From the NCBI GenBank assembly GCA_965249835.1, contig CBDFMY010000003.1, positions 806,001-870,000 on the forward strand: a stretch of DNA of 64,000 bases, read 5' to 3'. Shown one piece after another: positions 61,020 through 64,000 of the stretch. Source of the DNA: JAHRAW01 sp965249835 (GTDB taxonomy: Bacteria; Pseudomonadota; Gammaproteobacteria; Arenicellales; Poriferihabitantaceae). The position numbers and the translations under genes are program-made. The stretch's first letter is position 1; every line of letters begins with the position of its first letter. Below the pieces are notes generated by a model, which worked only from the letters and a program-made list of their open reading frames with translations, searched no databases and was not told the origin of the DNA.

Positions 61020-63080
61020 ATGTCAGATTTAGGTGAAGGTAGTGAGGCACCTACAAACTTCATAACTATTTGCAACACGCTTGCAGATTCGTATCCAGAA
61101 AGCATCGCCCATGGTTTGCAGAAAGATGCCATTCAGAACGCTTTGGATGCTCGTAAAGGAAAAAGTCTCGTGTGCGTTGAATTTAAGGTAGTAAAAAACA
61201 GGCGTGAGGAAACTTTTCTAACATTTAAGGACAGTAACACCACTGGGTTAACTGGTGATGTGGTGAAAAATGTTTCTGATTATAAAACCTTGAAACGAGA
61301 TGATCATTGGGCTCGTTTTGAGGGGTTTGGATTTACTAAAGATGATCCTGATGCGCTCGGAGCAAGAGGGCAAGGAAAATTCATTTTTCTTTGCGCATCA
61401 AATCAATACAAGATGTTTTACGACACATTGCGAGACGATGGTGTCTACCGACTCGGTGCCACAGAAGCGACCGATGTGAGGCGCGCAATCTATCCAAAAA
61501 GAGGAGCTAAGTGGGAAGGCGATGTGGCAAAAAGCCAACTACACAAACATTGTGGCTTGGAACCGTTAGAGGAAATAGGCGCGAGAATTATTGTTTGTTA
61601 CCCAAGTTCAGAAGTTTTGGAAGAAATTAACAATGGATCTTTTGAGAGAGCTATCCAAGAGACCTGGTTTCGCGCCATTGAGAAGAGGCAATTGGAAGTA
61701 TGGCTCAATGTCTCTGGGAAAAATAAAAAAATCGAACTGCCTTCCCAATATCCGTTGCCGAAAAATGATGCTTCCAAAACAAAAGTGTGGATTCACAAAA
61801 AAGATTTCGCCGATTCTGAGATCTCGTCATCCGATGGTAATTTCAAAATTAAAAATTTTTGTGCCGCATATTTACCAAAACACATGATGCCGGAAGAACT
61901 GCAAGGCGTGGCGATTATACAAAACGGCATGAAAATTTGTTCTCTTGATATGGAAATGGCACCAAGTGATATTCGTAAAAAAATCACCGGATATATCGAG
62001 TTCGACATACTTCTTGACAGAGAACTGCGCAAAGGCAAAAACCAAAATCCTAATCACTATAGCCTCAAGTGGCGAAGCACCACACCGAGATCTATCAAAA
62101 ACTTTATCAATCGCCAGTTGGAAGATTTTGGACGCAAGAAATTAGGCTTAGGGAAAGAAGATAAAAGAGAAAAACAAAAGCGGCTGCAAAATACCGCTGA
62201 AAAAGAAGCGATGGTGTTGTTATTGCGTCACGCTTCCGACATTAACTTGCGAGGCAAAAAGAAACCCGGTCCTGGGCCCGGTCCCGGTCCCGGTCCAACT
62301 CCGGACCCACCACCCCAGCCACTGATGCCACCGGCACACAAAGAGATTGGTTTCATCATTCAAACGCAATTCCCCGATGCTAAAAAGAAACCGCGCATTG
62401 ATTGGGGCGAAGTAATGCTGTTGTATTTACGTTGTTTCAACAAGACATCTGATGGTGTGAAAGGATTGGTCTCATTGAAAATTCTGCAAGCAGACACACT
62501 CATCGAAGAACTACTTGCAAATGAACCGATTGAATTGAAGCAAGCAACCGGGGAAGACCTGAATCCTTATTACGTAGTGTTAAACAACGGCAATCCGATC
62601 GCAATAAGTGTTGATGAGAACCGTTATACAAACCCGGGCGAATATCGCATTAAAGCGGACTTGATTAACGCAAATGATGGCAATGAACTTGACAGCCGAA
62701 CGGTTAAATTTTGGGTGGGGGAAAATCCACCCAGAAGAATGCCATTCAAACTGGAACCCTCACCACTGTCCACCAAACATGCTTGGCAACCGGGCGGAGA
62801 TATTGATAATGATCCAACGATTTACTATAATACGAATCACCCTCAGTATAAACTTTCACAAGAAAACGAAGAGGATCAATCAGATTATCTGTTTAATATT
62901 TGTTTGGAAGGTGCGTTACATTTTGTCTTGACTCGTCCACCCAATGAATCAGGCAAGGTGGATTATCGCCCCTTGAATACGAATGAAATTGTGAATAGTG
63001 AGAAAGATCTGATACCTGAAAAAGTTTACAAAGAAATCAGCGAATATATTTCAAAAGTTCGTTGGCGCAAATTTGAATAG
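61020..63080 (+). CDS. GHKL-type ATPase-domain protein, putative defence or stress component
   Basis: 686 residues. The first ~150 residues have a GHKL/HSP90-like ATP site: LQKDAIQNALDAR (31-43, N box), LTFKDSNTTGL (Asp 71, N/G1 box), and LGARGQGKF (about 113-121, G2 box). A middle domain follows, then a Pro-Gly tract (P-G repeated five times, then Pro-rich) near residues 418-440 as a flexible hinge, then a C-terminal beta-rich part (PNQYTNPGEYRIKADL-like). AT-rich composition suggests transfer. A partner gene follows after 8 bp. I cannot assign a known defence family. Confidence 0.7.
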   Translation: MSDLGEGSEAPTNFITICNTLADSYPESIAHGLQKDAIQNALDARKGKSLVCVEFKVVKNRREETFLTFKDSNTTGLTGDVVKNVSDYKTLKRDDHWARFEGFGFTKDDPDALGARGQGKFIFLCASNQYKMFYDTLRDDGVYRLGATEATDVRRAIYPKRGAKWEGDVAKSQLHKHCGLEPLEEIGARIIVCYPSSEVLEEINNGSFERAIQETWFRAIEKRQLEVWLNVSGKNKKIELPSQYPLPKNDASKTKVWIHKKDFADSEISSSDGNFKIKNFCAAYLPKHMMPEELQGVAIIQNGMKICSLDMEMAPSDIRKKITGYIEFDILLDRELRKGKNQNPNHYSLKWRSTTPRSIKNFINRQLEDFGRKKLGLGKEDKREKQKRLQNTAEKEAMVLLLRHASDINLRGKKKPGPGPGPGPGPTPDPPPQPLMPPAHKEIGFIIQTQFPDAKKKPRIDWGEVMLLYLRCFNKTSDGVKGLVSLKILQADTLIEELLANEPIELKQATGEDLNPYYVVLNNGNPIAISVDENRYTNPGEYRIKADLINANDGNELDSRTVKFWVGENPPRRMPFKLEPSPLSTKHAWQPGGDIDNDPTIYYNTNHPQYKLSQENEEDQSDYLFNICLEGALHFVLTRPPNESGKVDYRPLNTNEIVNSEKDLIPEKVYKEISEYISKVRWRKFE

Positions 63081-63088
63081 TAAATGAT

Positions 63089-63775
63089 ATGACTGTTTTG
63101 TTGCGAAAAAAAGTAAATATCAGAGGTGAGGAAGAAGAGATAAAAGTATTCCTCCCATCCGGTTCTTTGTCTCGAGAGTATCAAGAACGCGCAGAGAAAT
63201 TAGATGTTTTTCTTGCCGACAAAGTGCCACCAATGGCAGAGCGAATAATGCGGTTGCCAGATAAAACCACGCCTATTCGGAAGTGGTATCAGTTTGGTCG
63301 AGAGTTACGAAAAGTTATAGATAAAAATAATTTGGTATCACGGTCAGATGTGCAAAATGGGCTCATCTGGGAAGCAATTAAACAACATCTTCCGGAAACC
63401 ATCGGCTTAAAAGGAGCGGGGCAGGCACTTGACTCAAATACTTCACCGCGCGGAGATAGAGGACATATTCCAATCTGTTATGCCATCTCTAGCTATTCCT
63501 GGAAGGAAATAAAATGGTTGCGCCGTTGGGATGACTGGTGCAACATTTACTATAGAGGGAGTATGTGGAAGGATAAGAGAGTGATTGAGTCTTTGCGGGA
63601 GGAAATCACGAAAATGCAAGAATACCCCAAACGCAAAGAGTTCAGAGAAATAATAAAAAAACTTGCCGCACAAACAACCGGAAAGCACATATGGGTACTC
63701 AACGATTCAGCGATTATCAACAAAGTGCACCGCGCGGTTGAACATTCGCCGGCGCAGATTAATTCAGGGGATTAA
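63089..63775 (+). CDS. unknown partner protein of the GHKL ATPase gene
   Basis: 228 residues; no family recognised. It is basic and mostly helical, with RIMRLPDKTTPIRKWYQFGR, QNGLIWEAIKQHLPE and an aromatic cluster WKEIKWLRRWDDWCNIYY. No signal peptide or membrane helix, so cytoplasmic. The 8-bp gap and shared AT-richness tie it to the GHKL gene as a two-gene operon. Confidence 0.65.
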   Translation: MTVLLRKKVNIRGEEEEIKVFLPSGSLSREYQERAEKLDVFLADKVPPMAERIMRLPDKTTPIRKWYQFGRELRKVIDKNNLVSRSDVQNGLIWEAIKQHLPETIGLKGAGQALDSNTSPRGDRGHIPICYAISSYSWKEIKWLRRWDDWCNIYYRGSMWKDKRVIESLREEITKMQEYPKRKEFREIIKKLAAQTTGKHIWVLNDSAIINKVHRAVEHSPAQINSGD

Positions 63776-63798
63776 TTTACTCGCCGCTTCGGACAACC

Positions 63799-64000
63799 TC
63801 AACATTCCACAAGATCGAGGGCGTGTCGGCTCAGCCGCTCCACGCCGTTTTCGGTTACCCGCACCGAGTGTCCCCAGCACATCGCCAGCCCGGCGTCGGA
63901 ATCCATCAGGATCATGTGCAGAAAAAACACGTTGTCGATTTCCATTTGCAGCGGATTGCCGTGGTAGAACATCGGCGAATCCATCCAACTCGGCGTGTAG
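63799..64000 (-). CDS. M24 family metallopeptidase (Xaa-Pro dipeptidase-like), C-terminal part
   Basis: The last 67 codons are inside the window; the rest lies past the right edge. MFYHGNPLQMEIDNVFFLHM, ILMDSDAGLAMCWGHS and LSRHALDLVEC match the C-terminus of creatinase-fold (pita-bread) peptidases, including the metal-binding Glu-containing end region and terminal strand. Family members include prolidases and ectoine hydrolases. Convergent with the GHKL operon (23-bp gap). Confidence 0.85.
   Translation of the reverse strand, partial: YTPSWMDSPMFYHGNPLQMEIDNVFFLHMILMDSDAGLAMCWGHSVRVTENGVERLSRHALDLVEC

Overview
The window looks like a chromosomal contig from a gammaproteobacterium, probably free-living and aquatic. 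The core-gene order clpX-lon-hupB-tRNA-ppiD, the block recG-ridA-anmK-M23 peptidase-tyrS, and ubiquinone synthesis (ubiA) are typical of that class. A decayed 16S rRNA fragment also has a gammaproteobacterial look. Composition is moderately GC-rich. Three stretches are visibly more AT-rich: mcrBC, the start of the NERD gene, and the GHKL gene pair near 61-63.8 kb. Transfer is plausible for these.

Layout. 0-1.4 kb: membrane quality-control pair qmcA-nfeD (qmcA cut by the window edge). 1.4-7.1 kb: a scarred region with a 3' remnant of cysG, an McrBC restriction operon, a beheaded yqgE, and two nested broken insertion sequences with terminal inverted repeats. 7.2-14 kb: clpX, lon, hupB, two tRNAs and ppiD; clpP, the usual gene before clpX, is absent. 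14-25 kb: minus-strand housekeeping genes (pyrC, priA, NUDIX, ubiA, recG, ridA, anmK, M23 peptidase), a 126-bp tandem repeat array and a cluster of three DnaA boxes upstream of priA. 25.3-36.7 kb: tyrS and then a tightly packed cluster of unusual envelope genes: secreted protein, lipoprotein, NERD-nuclease/coiled protein, PEGA-FGE-fold protein, small membrane protein, ExbB/TolQ-like channel, two membrane-anchored vWA proteins, followed by an epoxide hydrolase. 36.7-37.0 kb: a 16S rRNA pseudogene with internal deletions. 37-45 kb: sterol-desaturase-like protein, a GntR regulator and two divergent PanB-like proteins around a TRAP transporter and a PhyH dioxygenase. 45-60 kb: CocE-type hydrolase with a complete Dpp/Opp ABC importer, then acyl-CoA genes, MFS carrier, aminotransferase, GFA and NnrU proteins, bordered by inverted copies of an intergenic repeat. 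60-64 kb: a CuyA-like PLP lyase, a GHKL ATPase with an unknown partner, and the end of an M24 peptidase.

The best candidate for an undescribed system is 26.5-35.5 kb. An ExbB/TolQ-type channel sits beside two proteins whose single N-terminal membrane helix starts with an F-L-D-V-(M/I) motif like the proton-carrying aspartate helix of ExbD/TolR. Instead of a TolR domain they carry coiled coils and vWA domains. I infer an ion-driven envelope machine working with a lipoprotein, PEGA/FGE-fold and NERD-nuclease partners. Other points of note are the paired PanB-like proteins that lost two of three metal ligands, the 16S rRNA remnant, the GHKL pair, and the DnaA-box cluster at priA.
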